A stretch of 64,000 bases of DNA, taken from Aeromonas veronii bv. veronii (GTDB lineage Bacteria > Pseudomonadota > Gammaproteobacteria > Enterobacterales > Aeromonadaceae). Below the pieces are notes generated by a model that did not search any database, was not told the origin of the DNA, and saw nothing but the letters and a program-made list of their open reading frames with translations. The stretch covers positions 86,789 through 150,788 of the forward strand of contig NZ_CDDK01000013.1 in NCBI RefSeq assembly GCF_000820225.1. The letters are read 5' to 3'. Below are positions 36,713-45,519 of this stretch, one piece after another. Position numbers and translations under genes: made by a program. Each line of letters starts with the position of its first letter. Position 1 is the stretch's first letter.

Positions 36713-37231
36713 ATGCCCAAACGACTCATTAAACGCTGGATGCCCGATCAGCAAACCCTGAAAGAACACAAGCACCTGCGGCTGTTCGGCAAACTGCTGC
36801 TCGATGCCAACCTCTGGCACCTCAACCGCCGCTCGGCCGCCGGGGCCTTTGCGGTGGGCCTCTTCATGGCCTGGGTGCCGCTCCCCTGCCAGATGCTGCT
36901 GGCTGCCGGAGGCGCCATCCTGTGCCGGGTCAATCTGCCGCTCTCGGTGGCGCTGGTCTGGCTCTCCAACCCCTTTACCATGCCGCCCCTGCTCTATGGT
37001 GCCTATCTGGTGGGTTGCCAGCTGCTGGGACATTCAGCGCAGCAGATAGAGATTGAGTTCACCTGGGAGTGGTTGGTCTCGGTACTGGGCACAGTGGCAC
37101 CACCGCTGTTGCTGGGCTCGCTGATCCTGGCCCTGCTCAGTTCCCTTATCGGCTACACCCTGATCCGCACCTTCTGGCGGATCAGCACGGTGCGCCAGTG
37201 GCAAAAACGCAAGATGGCCCGCCCATGCTGA
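36713..37231 (+). CDS. DUF2062 membrane protein (first of a tandem pair)
   Basis: This 172-residue protein has a basic N-terminal segment and three hydrophobic segments (about 45-65, 72-95 and 120-155). The family pattern is AVGLFMAWVPLPCQMLLAA and LSNPFTMPPLLYGAYLVG. Function is unknown; it is often found next to comEC in this group, here divergent from it by 27 bases. The stop overlaps the second copy by seven bases. Confidence 0.88.
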   Translation: MPKRLIKRWMPDQQTLKEHKHLRLFGKLLLDANLWHLNRRSAAGAFAVGLFMAWVPLPCQMLLAAGGAILCRVNLPLSVALVWLSNPFTMPPLLYGAYLVGCQLLGHSAQQIEIEFTWEWLVSVLGTVAPPLLLGSLILALLSSLIGYTLIRTFWRISTVRQWQKRKMARPC

Positions 37232-37728
37232 GTCGCTGGTTTGCCCGCTTCAAACTCGATCCCGATACCCTGCGCCAGCAGAAGTGGTTTGCCCTGTTTG
37301 GTGAACGACTGCTTGCCCCAGCACTCTGGCAAGGGGGCACCCGCGCCCTGAGCGGCGCGGTAGCGGCCGGGATCTTCGCCTGCTGGTTCCCCATCCCGAT
37401 GCACTCGCTCATCGCAGTCGGTCTGGCGCTGGCATTCAGCCTCAACCTGCCGCTGGCGCTGCTGGCGGTCTGGTTCAACAATCCGCTGACCCTGCCATTC
37501 ATGTATCTCTACGCCTATCGCACCGGCTGTCTGGTGCTGCACAAGACGCCGGAGCCTTTCCACCTCAGCTGGACCCTCCACTGGCTGGAGCAGGAGGCTG
37601 CGACCCTGGTGCCTCCCTTCCTGCTCGGCAGCCTGCTGCTGGCGGTACTCACCGCCCTGAGCGGCGGCGCCCTAACCGCGCTGCTGTTGCAACTGCGCAA
37701 GCTGTGGCAGGGTGCCCGCCAACAGTGA
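37225..37728 (+). CDS. DUF2062 membrane protein (second of a tandem pair)
   Basis: This 167-residue protein is clearly related to the preceding gene: WFALFGERLLAPALW against LRLFGKLLLDANLW, and FNNPLTLPFMYLYAYRTG against LSNPFTMPPLLYGAYLVG. The overlap (ATGCTGA) implies coupled translation, so the products may form a hetero-oligomer. The membrane layout matches the first copy. A terminator follows 40 bases downstream. Confidence 0.88.
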   Translation: MLSRWFARFKLDPDTLRQQKWFALFGERLLAPALWQGGTRALSGAVAAGIFACWFPIPMHSLIAVGLALAFSLNLPLALLAVWFNNPLTLPFMYLYAYRTGCLVLHKTPEPFHLSWTLHWLEQEAATLVPPFLLGSLLLAVLTALSGGALTALLLQLRKLWQGARQQ

Positions 37729-37768
37729 GTCCCCCTTCCTATCGTTTGACGATCAGCCGTTGGCGATC

Positions 37769-37802
37769 AAAAAAGCCCGTCACCAAGGTGACGGGCTTTT
37801 TC
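37769..37802. terminator. Bidirectional terminator between DUF2062 genes and aspC
   Basis: AAAAAGCCCGTCACC and GGTGACGGGCTTTTT form a long perfect stem with an AA loop. It serves the convergent DUF2062 pair and aspC. Confidence 0.9.
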
Positions 37803-37834
37803 ATGGCATAGTGCCAGAGCGCAAGGTGATGCGA

Positions 37835-39025
37835 TTACAGCACCTTGGCGATCGCCTCGCACAGAGGATCGATATTGGCGCGGGTAATACCGGCTACGCT
37901 GATCCGGCCGGAGCCGACGATGTAGATGGCAAATTCGCTCTTGAGGCGCTCCACCTGATCCTTGGTGAGACCGGAGAAGGAGAACATGCCGTTCTGCTCG
38001 CGGATAAAGCTGAAATCCTGGCTCACGCCGAGGGCAGCCAGCTTCTCTACCAGCAGTTCGCGCATCTCGCGAATGCGCACCCGCATGGCAGCCACTTCTT
38101 CGACCCACTCGGCATAGAGAGCTGGATCGCTCACCACGGCGGTGACCACAGCAGCGCCGTGTGACGGCGGGTTGGAGTAGTTGGCACGGATCACTGTCTT
38201 GACCTGGGTGAAGGCCACGTCGGCGATCTCTTTGGTCGCGCTCACCAGCGTGAAGGCGCCGACCCGCTCATTGTAGAGGCCGAAGTTCTTGGAGAAAGAG
38301 CTCGCCACCAGCAGCTCGTCATGGCACTCGGCGAAAATCCGCAGACCTTCGGCATCCTCTTCGATACCACGGGCAAAACCCTGATAGGCGAAGTCAAACA
38401 GCGGCAACCAGCCGGCAGCAGCACTCTGCTTGGCCAGCGCGCGCCACTGATCGCTAGTGGGGTCGATACCGGTCGGGTTGTGGCAGCAACCGTGCAGCAG
38501 CACCAGCTCACCCGGCTGCACTTCGGCCAGCGAAGCCTGCATGGCGGCAAAGTCGAGTCCCTTGGTGGCGGCGTCGTAGTACTTGTACCACTTGACGGTC
38601 AGACCGGCGGCCTGGAACACGCTGACGTGGTTGGCCCAGGTGGGATCGGAGATCCAGATGGTCTTGGCCAGACCGTTGCGCACCACGAATTCGGCCGCGA
38701 TACGCAGGGCACCGGTACCGCCCGGCGCTTGGGCGGTCTTGGCGCGGCCGCTGGCAACCAGCGCAGAGTGCTGCCCGAACAGCAGTTGCTGCACGATACG
38801 GCCATATTCGATATTGCCTTCAATACCGAGGTAGTTCTTGGTCTTCTCGTCGGTCAGCAGCTTCTGCTCGGCTTTCTTGACGCAGTGAAGAATGGGGGTG
38901 GCACCGGACTCGTCCTTGTAGATCCCTACGCCCAGATTGATCTTGTGGCTGCGAGAGTCAGCGCGGAAGGCTTCGGTCAGGCCCAGGATCGGATCCGCTG
39001 GGGCGGCAACAACCTTTTCAAACAT
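37835..39025 (-). CDS. aspC: Aspartate/aromatic aminotransferase
   Basis: This 396-residue PLP enzyme of class I makes aspartate from oxaloacetate and glutamate. It has the expected length, the PLP lysine in [15 protein letters not shown] (about residue 246), the substrate-binding [13 protein letters not shown] region, and a C-terminal SGRISVAGI that ends in the active-site arginine region. The ATG giving [13 protein letters not shown] is preceded by AGGGAA on the minus strand; the longer open frame to 39109 is not conserved. Choice of aspC over tyrB rests on overall resemblance. Confidence 0.93.
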   Translation of the reverse strand: MFEKVVAAPADPILGLTEAFRADSRSHKINLGVGIYKDESGATPILHCVKKAEQKLLTDEKTKNYLGIEGNIEYGRIVQQLLFGQHSALVASGRAKTAQAPGGTGALRIAAEFVVRNGLAKTIWISDPTWANHVSVFQAAGLTVKWYKYYDAATKGLDFAAMQASLAEVQPGELVLLHGCCHNPTGIDPTSDQWRALAKQSAAAGWLPLFDFAYQGFARGIEEDAEGLRIFAECHDELLVASSFSKNFGLYNERVGAFTLVSATKEIADVAFTQVKTVIRANYSNPPSHGAAVVTAVVSDPALYAEWVEEVAAMRVRIREMRELLVEKLAALGVSQDFSFIREQNGMFSFSGLTKDQVERLKSEFAIYIVGSGRISVAGITRANIDPLCEAIAKVL

Positions 39026-39170
39026 TGTATTCCCTGTATTCCGTTGAGTTCGTTGGGTGGCAAAGCGGCTTGATAAACAAAAGCGCTCATCTGGCGAGCG
39101 CTTCGTCAACTCTTTATATCACCGCGTTCAATGGGGGAAAACCGCTTTTTGGCTCGCTTTCAGGCCAATT

Positions 39171-40112
39171 TCAACCAACGGCATGCCACGCTGGCGCCAG
39201 CGCACACACCTCGGCCGACAAGCCACCATTGGACTCAACCAAACCGCTACAAACTGCTAACAATGACTTGGGGATCCGGCTCGGTTCCCAGGGCCGAGCC
39301 TCAGTCAAAGGTTGGGCATACGCGCTGAGGATGGGGGCCAGATCACGGGGCAGCCACCAGCTGGCCGGACGGCCCAAGCGCTGGGCCAGCGCCTGCAGCC
39401 GATCCACCCCTGCAGGGTCGAGGGCGGTGAGATGACTCCACAGCACATTGGGGGGCAAGGCGGCCACCACCTGCTGCAAGGCTAGAGGAGCCGATGGGGG
39501 AGTCCACACCAGCAAGGTGCCAGCATCAAGGGGCATTTCGGCAAAGGCGCCGACGCTATCTGTGGTGATCACCCGCTCGATACTCCCCTCCCCCCACAGG
39601 ATCTTGCCAAGACCCGCCAAGGTGCGCTCGGGCAGCGCCACCTCCCCCAGCGCCTGCAACCAGGGGGCTGCGTCGATCAGGGTGCCGCCGCTAAAAAAGA
39701 GGCTGAACGGCTGGGCGGCGCGCAAGCGCAACAGCTGATCGGCGCAGAGCCGGATCCCCTTGTCCTCGAAATCAATCTGCTCGTTGGGGGTGAAGTTCAC
39801 TTCGCTCTTGCGATAGAGCGCCGCCAGCACCCGTTCGTTGACCAGCTCCCCCAATTGCCAGCCCTGGGCATGCAACCACTCCTCGGGCTCGGGGGGGGCA
39901 GTTGCGATCTCGGCCAGCATCAGCTCGCGGGTGAGATAGCGCCGTCCGGCCGGGGTGAGCTCATAGCTGTAGCTGCCATGGGCGAGCAGCAGCTGGTTAT
40001 CCTTGAGCAGGCCCACCAAAGGTTGCCACTGGCGGCCACGGATCACCAGAGGTGAGTGGCTCAGCAACTGCTGCGCCAGCGCCCGCCATTCGGGGTGACT
40101 AAAGTCGATCAA
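39171..40112 (-). CDS. Stand-alone JetD-like protein with degenerate Toprim domain
   Basis: This 313-residue protein is not a member of a family I can name with certainty. Residues about 1-100 look like winged-helix modules (VGLLKDNQLLLAHGSYSYELT). Residues about 180-260 line up with the Toprim/DUF2220 part of JetD-type nucleases. VITTDSVGAFAEMP stands where JetD has VEN..F...P, and LTALDPAGVDRLQALAQRLG where JetD has YWGDIDTHGF..L..LR. The catalytic Glu is replaced and only one Asp of the DxD pair remains, so nuclease activity is doubtful. It is alone, without JetABC partners, between aspC and hdfR. Confidence 0.6.
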   Translation of the reverse strand: MIDFSHPEWRALAQQLLSHSPLVIRGRQWQPLVGLLKDNQLLLAHGSYSYELTPAGRRYLTRELMLAEIATAPPEPEEWLHAQGWQLGELVNERVLAALYRKSEVNFTPNEQIDFEDKGIRLCADQLLRLRAAQPFSLFFSGGTLIDAAPWLQALGEVALPERTLAGLGKILWGEGSIERVITTDSVGAFAEMPLDAGTLLVWTPPSAPLALQQVVAALPPNVLWSHLTALDPAGVDRLQALAQRLGRPASWWLPRDLAPILSAYAQPLTEARPWEPSRIPKSLLAVCSGLVESNGGLSAEVCALAPAWHAVG

Positions 40113-40237
40113 TTACAATCCATCCCTGTCAGTGCTCAATCGGATAAACAGCCTGAAAAGGTACCGTTACAGGCCGATGACGCCAAGCCTCCCGCGCCAA
40201 TTACGTGACCTCGCTCCCTGCAATTTTCCCCAAACAG

Positions 40238-40267
40238 AAGAGCCCACCGTGGGGTGGGCTCTTTCTT
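40238..40267 (-). terminator. Terminator downstream of hdfR
   Basis: AAGAGCCCACC and GGTGGGCTCTT form an 11-base stem 17 bases beyond the hdfR stop. Short T runs flank it on both strands. Confidence 0.7.
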
Positions 40268-40283
40268 GGATAACACTCGATGC

Positions 40284-41156
40284 TTATTCGACGTTGAGGC
40301 GCAGCTCGGCATCGTGCCAACCCAGTGGCAGGGTCAACAGCTGATCGATCAGCTCCCGGCGATCGGATTTCTCCAGATATGCAAGATAGAGCGGACGGCT
40401 CAGCGGCTGGCCCCCCTCCACCAGATGGAGCGCCCCCTTCTCGAGGAAGGGGCTGACCATCCGCCGTGGCAGGTAGGCAGCGCCACCGTTGGCCAGCACA
40501 AATTGCAGCGCCATGCTGGCAGAGCTGGAGTGCAGCACCGGGGTCTTTTGCAGGCTCTGCAACCGGCTGGGTTGCGGCTCGAAGCTGGTGCCCCAGTCGA
40601 GGTGGATGTGCGGCATCTGCATCAGGTTGTCGGCATTGGCGGCCGGATCCCGGCTCACCAGCTCGAACACCAGCTCACCGATGGGATGCAGGGCAATCTC
40701 GTCGATCTTGGTGGGCTCGGAGAGCAGGGCCAGATCGAGGGAGCGCTCCAGCAACTGGCGGCAGAGGTGCTCGCGGGAGGCTGTTTCCAGCCGCACCGCC
40801 AAACCGGGCGCCAATGCATAGATGTGATTGAGCCAGTCGTTGAAATCGAGCTCCCAGAACACCGCGGGCGCGCCGATAGCCAACTGCTGGCTGAATCCTG
40901 GCGAGAGCGCCACATCCTGCTTGGCACGACCAAGGGTGTGCAAGATGGCGTCTGCGTAGGGCAGCAGACGCTCACCGGAGGCGGTCAGGCGGATGTTGTT
41001 ACGATGACGGGCAAACAGACTGACACCCAGTTGCTGCTCTAGCTGGCGGATCCGGAAACTCACCGCCGACTGGGTCAGGTAGAGATTTTCAGCAGCCCGG
41101 CCAAAGTGCCGGGTCTTGCTCACCTCGATAAAGGTCCGAAGCAGCTCGGTATCCAT
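40284..41156 (-). CDS. hdfR: LysR-type regulator HdfR
   Basis: This 290-residue regulator begins MDTELLRTFIEVSKTRHFGR and continues LTQSAVSFRIRQLEQQLG, almost the enterobacterial HdfR N-terminus, with a LysR effector-binding domain after residue 90. HdfR represses the flagellar master operon flhDC in E. coli; polar-flagellate hosts lack flhDC, so targets here may differ. Its ATG overlaps the maoP stop (TAATG), so both are one transcript. In E. coli the two genes are divergent. Confidence 0.9.
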   Translation of the reverse strand: MDTELLRTFIEVSKTRHFGRAAENLYLTQSAVSFRIRQLEQQLGVSLFARHRNNIRLTASGERLLPYADAILHTLGRAKQDVALSPGFSQQLAIGAPAVFWELDFNDWLNHIYALAPGLAVRLETASREHLCRQLLERSLDLALLSEPTKIDEIALHPIGELVFELVSRDPAANADNLMQMPHIHLDWGTSFEPQPSRLQSLQKTPVLHSSSASMALQFVLANGGAAYLPRRMVSPFLEKGALHLVEGGQPLSRPLYLAYLEKSDRRELIDQLLTLPLGWHDAELRLNVE

Positions 41157-41527
41157 TAATCGATGGACTCGTCACTGCCACCGCCGCTGCCACCACCGAC
41201 ATCAAAGCTGCCGCCACCGCTGCTCTCTTCGCTGGCGCCGCCAACGACGGTGCAGAGGCGATGAACGCGCTTGGGACCGATCACCTTGAGGTATTTGAAC
41301 CACACCTTGGCATGGGGGTTGGCACCGGCTTCGCCGGATTTGACCTGCTCGACGAAGGCGGACTCGACATCGTCACGGGGTGCAAGGTTGCCCTGGTAGA
41401 GTGCCAGCATGGCGGTACCATACTTTTCCAGACTGTCCGCTTCGGCCACAGTGAATTCGCCACTGCGACGCAGGCCACGGGGAAAATGTTTGAAGTCGTT
41501 GAAACGCTTGTCTGATTCGAAGCTCAT
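41156..41527 (-). CDS. maoP: Macrodomain Ori organisation protein MaoP (DUF413)
   Basis: This 123-residue DUF413 protein (YifE) has the family core FNDFKHFPRGLRRSGEFT at about residues 9-26 and HAKVWFKYLKVIGPKRVH at about 70-87. MaoP binds the maoS site and organises the origin macrodomain in E. coli. The last 30 residues are a Gly/Ser-rich acidic tail. It shares a one-base overlap with hdfR downstream. The adjacency of the two families supports both calls. Confidence 0.9.
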   Translation of the reverse strand: MSFESDKRFNDFKHFPRGLRRSGEFTVAEADSLEKYGTAMLALYQGNLAPRDDVESAFVEQVKSGEAGANPHAKVWFKYLKVIGPKRVHRLCTVVGGASEESSGGGSFDVGGGSGGGSDESID

Positions 41528-41755
41528 AGTGCTCTTTTTTCTGGTTAGTTTGACCTTTGCGGGCAAGTATCATCAGGCCATCGCCGAGTGCAAAATCAAT
41601 TTTCTCACTATGTTAATAAATATCTTTTATCGAAGTCACTTTGCCCCATCGCTGACGCCGATTTTGTGGCATAACACACAAAAAACGTTGATAAATAATA
41701 AACTTATGTAAACGTACAGCCAATTTGCACGTCACTTTCTGGACTGTGCAGGCAA

Positions 41756-41783
41756 AAATAAAGCGCCATACGGCGCTTTATTT
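41756..41783. terminator. Terminator downstream of ecotin
   Basis: AAATAAAGCGCC and GGCGCTTTATTT form a perfect 12-base stem with loop ATAC, flanked by A and T tracts on both strands. It lies 43 bases beyond the ecotin stop. Confidence 0.85.
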
Positions 41784-41825
41784 ATCACATCAGGTGAACC
41801 AGCTGAACCTTTGGTTCAAACATGC

Positions 41826-42308
41826 TTACTCAATCATGGCCGGTTGGGCCAGGTTGTCGGCACGCCACAGACGGTAGCGCACTTCATACTCCTGCGGCAC
41901 GTAGATCACGAACGGCAGTTTTGAGTTGTAGTTCACGAAGAAGCCCTGACCGTAGATCTGGACGAAGGTCTCTTTCTGCTGGTTATCCGGGCACATCATC
42001 AGGGTACTGATGGGGTCGGAGACTTTGCCCAGTTTCAGGTAGTTGTAGCCCCAGCCTTTGACGCTGTGCTGTTCCAGGTTGCCTGCAAAACGCGGTACGT
42101 TGCAATCAACCATCATCTTTTTGCCGACCTGCAGCTCGACCATCATGTCGGCTTCTTTCTCGACTTCAGGCAGGCGGATCACCACACGTTCCTGATTCAC
42201 GTCAGCGGCTGGGAACATGCTGATATCAAATTTTTTCGGCTCGGCGGCGAAGGCATGGCCACCCAGCAACAAGGCGCCCAGCAGGCTAAAACGCAATACG
42301 GTTTTCAT
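41826..42308 (-). CDS. eco: Ecotin, periplasmic serine protease inhibitor
   Basis: This 160-residue protein has a signal peptide ending near GGHAFAAEPKKF and a mature ecotin domain. The disulfide cysteines are in VDCNVPR and LMMCPDN, and YNSKLPFVIYVP and YRLWRAD match the E. coli protein closely. Ecotin dimers block trypsin-like and elastase-like proteases, including neutrophil elastase. The reactive loop reads STLMMC against STMMAC in E. coli, placing Leu at P1 in place of Met84. The ATG giving MKTVLRFSLL is chosen; the upstream frame is not conserved. Confidence 0.95.
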   Translation of the reverse strand: MKTVLRFSLLGALLLGGHAFAAEPKKFDISMFPAADVNQERVVIRLPEVEKEADMMVELQVGKKMMVDCNVPRFAGNLEQHSVKGWGYNYLKLGKVSDPISTLMMCPDNQQKETFVQIYGQGFFVNYNSKLPFVIYVPQEYEVRYRLWRADNLAQPAMIE

Positions 42309-42478
42309 CTGTACCTCATGGGGTTGGTTCAACGCCGCTAGACTAACCGCTCTGCCGATTTCATGCCAGCGATCTGCTACGTAAAAACTGCGTAAAATGA
42401 TGCAGATCCGGCACACCATGACGTGATCTGGCTATTTTCTGACAGGGCGCACACTCCCGTTACGGGAACCTGAAACAA

Positions 42479-42504
42479 AAAGCGAGGCCAATTGGCCTCG
42501 CTTT
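42479..42504 (-). terminator. Terminator downstream of glpQ
   Basis: AAAGCGAGGCC and GGCCTCGCTTT form an 11-base stem with loop AATT and read on the minus strand into TTTTTG. It lies 22 bases beyond the glpQ stop. Confidence 0.85.
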
Positions 42505-42526
42505 GCATTCAAATGGCGCCAGAGTG

Positions 42527-43615
42527 CTATTTAGCCGCCTCTTGATGGGCCTTGATGACGGCAACCGCCTTGTCGGGGAAGTCGCTGAACACCCCGTCCA
42601 CATCGGCCTGATAGAGGAAGATGTTAAGGAGGTCGGTGAAGTCCTTGGCATAGGCCGGGATCTGCCCCTCATCCTGACGGAAGGTATAGGGGTGAACTTT
42701 CAGGCCCGCCGCATGGGCTTCTTTTACCATGCCGGTGAAGACCGGCTTGCCCAAAGTGCCAGGCTCGGTGACGATCATCGGCTTCCACGGGCCAATCCCT
42801 TCGGCATAGCTGGCGATGGTTTTCATCGCCCCCGGCTTGAACATCCAGTCATAGTTGTAGGGGGTCGCCTTGCCCTTGGCGTCGTAGACCATGGTCTCGT
42901 TCCAGTCGGTCTCGGCCATCAGCTGCACCAGTTTCAGATCCATACCCATGGCGGGCATCAGTTCGTTGTTGATGCGCTTGAGTTCATCGGCATCGAAGCA
43001 CTGCAGATAGACCTTGTCATCCTTCCCGGTGTAGCCGTACTCCTTGAGCACCTTCAGCACCGCCTTGGAGATATCCTTGCCTTCGTGACGGAACAACCAG
43101 GGCGCCTTGATCTCCGGGTAGATGCCGATGTTCTTGCCGGTGCTCTTGTTGAGCCCCTGGATCATCTCGATCTCCTCCTGGAAGGTGTGGATCTTGAAGT
43201 CTGACTTCCAGAGCGGGAAACGGGCCGGATAGACCGGCACCTGCTTGCCATCCACCAGCTGGAACGGCTCGGTCATACGCAGGGAGCGCACCTCGTCCAG
43301 GGTGAAATCCACCACATAGTAACGGCCGTCCGGACGGGCACGGCCGGGGAAGCGCGCCGCCACATCGGTGATACCGTCGAGGAAGTGATCGTGCATCACC
43401 ACCAGCTGGTCATCCTTGGTCATCACCAGATCCTGCTCCAGATAGTCAGCCCCCATGCCATAGGCCAGCGCCTTGGACTCCAGAGTATGCTCGGCCAGGT
43501 AGCCGGAAGCGCCACGGTGGGCGATAACCACCTTGCCTTCATCGGCAGCCAACACGGGTAATGAGAGGGATGCCCCAAGGCTCAAGGCGATGAGGGAAAC
43601 GGCGAGTTTTTTCAT
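42527..43615 (-). CDS. glpQ: Periplasmic glycerophosphodiester phosphodiesterase
   Basis: This 362-residue enzyme cleaves glycerophosphodiesters to glycerol-3-phosphate and alcohols for uptake by GlpT. A signal peptide (1-23, ending VLA-AD) precedes the GDPD barrel with catalytic His33-Arg34 (AHRGASG), metal ligands Glu60 and Asp62 (YLEQDL) and His75 (MHDHFL). Length matches E. coli GlpQ. It lies downstream of glpD in the same direction, separated by about 100 bases. Confidence 0.96.
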   Translation of the reverse strand: MKKLAVSLIALSLGASLSLPVLAADEGKVVIAHRGASGYLAEHTLESKALAYGMGADYLEQDLVMTKDDQLVVMHDHFLDGITDVAARFPGRARPDGRYYVVDFTLDEVRSLRMTEPFQLVDGKQVPVYPARFPLWKSDFKIHTFQEEIEMIQGLNKSTGKNIGIYPEIKAPWLFRHEGKDISKAVLKVLKEYGYTGKDDKVYLQCFDADELKRINNELMPAMGMDLKLVQLMAETDWNETMVYDAKGKATPYNYDWMFKPGAMKTIASYAEGIGPWKPMIVTEPGTLGKPVFTGMVKEAHAAGLKVHPYTFRQDEGQIPAYAKDFTDLLNIFLYQADVDGVFSDFPDKAVAVIKAHQEAAK

Positions 43616-43721
43616 ATGTGATGCTCTTTATTATTGTGTGTAGGTAATTGTTCTATCAGAGGTTTGTTGCATATTTACGGTGGAAAGCGGTGGGCAGCAG
43701 CGCACTGCCCACCGTCACGCA

Positions 43722-45209
43722 TCAGCTCGCCTTGCGCAGAGCCTGATGGTATTGGTCGAGCCAGATCTGCAGCATCTGCTGCTCTGACTCGTTCAGGCGC
43801 AGCCCCAGCTTGCTGCGGCGCCAGAGGATATCATCCAGTGAACAGGCCCACTCCCGCTCGATGAGATAACGCACTTCCGACTCGTACAGGCCACCACCAA
43901 AGTGAATGCCACGATCCTCTTTCAGCCAGAGACGGGCATGGGCGCCATAGGCCTCGGCAATGCGCAGGGCGCTGCGATCGTCGAGCCAGTCAAACTCCAG
44001 CGCAAAGGCGCGGGCCAGCTCGCGTACCGAGCAGTCAAACTCGCCGCCGGGCAGACGGCTGGTCGCCGTCCAGTCATCCCCCATCTGGCTGAACCAGGGC
44101 TTGAGCTTGTTGCAGGCAGCCTGCGCCAGCTTGCGATAGGTGGTGAGCTTGCCGCCAAACACAGACAAGAGCGGCGCACCGTCAGACTCGCCAGACAGTT
44201 CGAGGGTGTAGTCGCGGGTCACCGCCTGCGGCGAGTCTGACTCGTCATCACAGAGCGGGCGCACCCCGGCATAGGTCCAGATCACATCTTTCGGTGCAAT
44301 TTGGCGAGTGAAGTGGGCGTTGACCACCTTGCACAGGTAGGTAATTTCGGCCTCGCTGATCTTCGCTTCCCGCGGGCTGCCGTGGTGCTCCACATCGGTG
44401 GTGCCGATAAGGGAGTAGTCCTGCTGATAAGGGATGACGAAGACGATGCGATTGTCTTCGTTTTGCAGGATATAGGCCTCTTCGCGCTCATGGATGCGCG
44501 GCACTATCATGTGGCTGCCTTTAATAAGGCGAATGCCGCGGGGGGATTTCTCGTGCAGGCTCTCGTCATAGAAGGTCTTGACCCAGGGGCCCGCTGCATT
44601 GACCAGACCACGGCAGGTGACGGTGAACTGCTCGCCCCCTTCCCGCTCCAAAGTGAGCGTCCAGTGTTTGGAACCGCGCACCGCCTTGATGCAGCGAGTG
44701 CGGGTCTGAACGTCGGCCCCCTTGTCACGGGCCATCATGGCGTTGAGCACCACCAGCCGGGCATCGTCGACCCAGGCGTCCGAGTATTCAAACCCCTTAT
44801 TGATCCCTGCGGTTAACCCATCTTGCGGCAGGAAGCGCACGCCACAGCTCCCCTTTAGCTTGTCGCGCTTGGCCAGATTGTCATAGAGGAACAGACCGGC
44901 ACGGATCATCCAGGCCGGACGCAGGTGCGGGCGGTGCGGCAGGCGAAAACGCATGGGACGGGCGATGTGAGGCGCCATACCGAGCAGCACCTCCCGCTCC
45001 GCCAATGCCTCTTTCACCAGCCGGAATTCGTAATGCTCGAGATAGCGCAAACCGCCGTGGATCAGCTTGCTGGAGTTGGACGAGGTGGCAGAGGCGAGAT
45101 CTTGCGCCTCAAACAGGGCAACCTTCAGACCCCGTCCTGCCGCATCGGCTGCGATGCCGACCCCGTTGATGCCGCCACCGACGACGACCAGATCATAATG
45201 TTCGCTCAT
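43722..45209 (-). CDS. glpD: Aerobic glycerol-3-phosphate dehydrogenase
   Basis: This 495-residue membrane-bound flavoprotein oxidises glycerol-3-phosphate to dihydroxyacetone phosphate and feeds ubiquinone. The FAD motif VVVGGGINGVGIAADAAGRG is at the start, and FGGKLTTYRKLA is near residue 350. ATG 45209 with AGTAGG five bases ahead is preferred to a GTG two codons upstream. The region upstream contains GlpR-like half-sites. Confidence 0.96.
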   Translation of the reverse strand: MSEHYDLVVVGGGINGVGIAADAAGRGLKVALFEAQDLASATSSNSSKLIHGGLRYLEHYEFRLVKEALAEREVLLGMAPHIARPMRFRLPHRPHLRPAWMIRAGLFLYDNLAKRDKLKGSCGVRFLPQDGLTAGINKGFEYSDAWVDDARLVVLNAMMARDKGADVQTRTRCIKAVRGSKHWTLTLEREGGEQFTVTCRGLVNAAGPWVKTFYDESLHEKSPRGIRLIKGSHMIVPRIHEREEAYILQNEDNRIVFVIPYQQDYSLIGTTDVEHHGSPREAKISEAEITYLCKVVNAHFTRQIAPKDVIWTYAGVRPLCDDESDSPQAVTRDYTLELSGESDGAPLLSVFGGKLTTYRKLAQAACNKLKPWFSQMGDDWTATSRLPGGEFDCSVRELARAFALEFDWLDDRSALRIAEAYGAHARLWLKEDRGIHFGGGLYESEVRYLIEREWACSLDDILWRRSKLGLRLNESEQQMLQIWLDQYHQALRKAS

Positions 45210-45519
45210 GTTCACCTACTTTCATTTTTATGATTGCTATAACAGCAACGTTTGATTTCGCTCATTTTAGAACATGAAAATACAACAAACGAACATTTTA
45301 TGGTGAAAGTGTGATCGCCACAGCCCGCCAGAGGTGGCAAAGGGGACAGGTCAGCTGAGCAAATGGCGTCGGGCCGAAATCAGCGGGTTACTAGCCAAAA
45401 AAACCAGATTGAATAGTGGTTTTGGCAATACCCATAAAGGGGTGAGATGACGCAGGAACGGGAGAGAGAAAGGAGGCCGCCCTGACGGGCGACCGGCACA
45501 GCCTGGGCGTGTTTCGCCG
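45210..45519 (-). promoter_or_regulatory. glpD upstream region with putative GlpR sites
   Basis: This 310-base gap carries no gene. On the minus strand it contains AATGTTCGTTTGTTG (45,282-45,300 region) and ATGTTC followed by ATGAGCGAAATC (45,254-45,276 region). These are half-site words expected of GlpR operators, close enough to the glpD start to cover its promoter. The glpR-proximal half shows nothing clear. Confidence 0.55.

Noticed and set aside
36686..37033. N-terminal extension of comEC
   Set aside because: The extra residues are antisense to the DUF2062 gene and lack membrane segments; the MDLRLL start fits the family.
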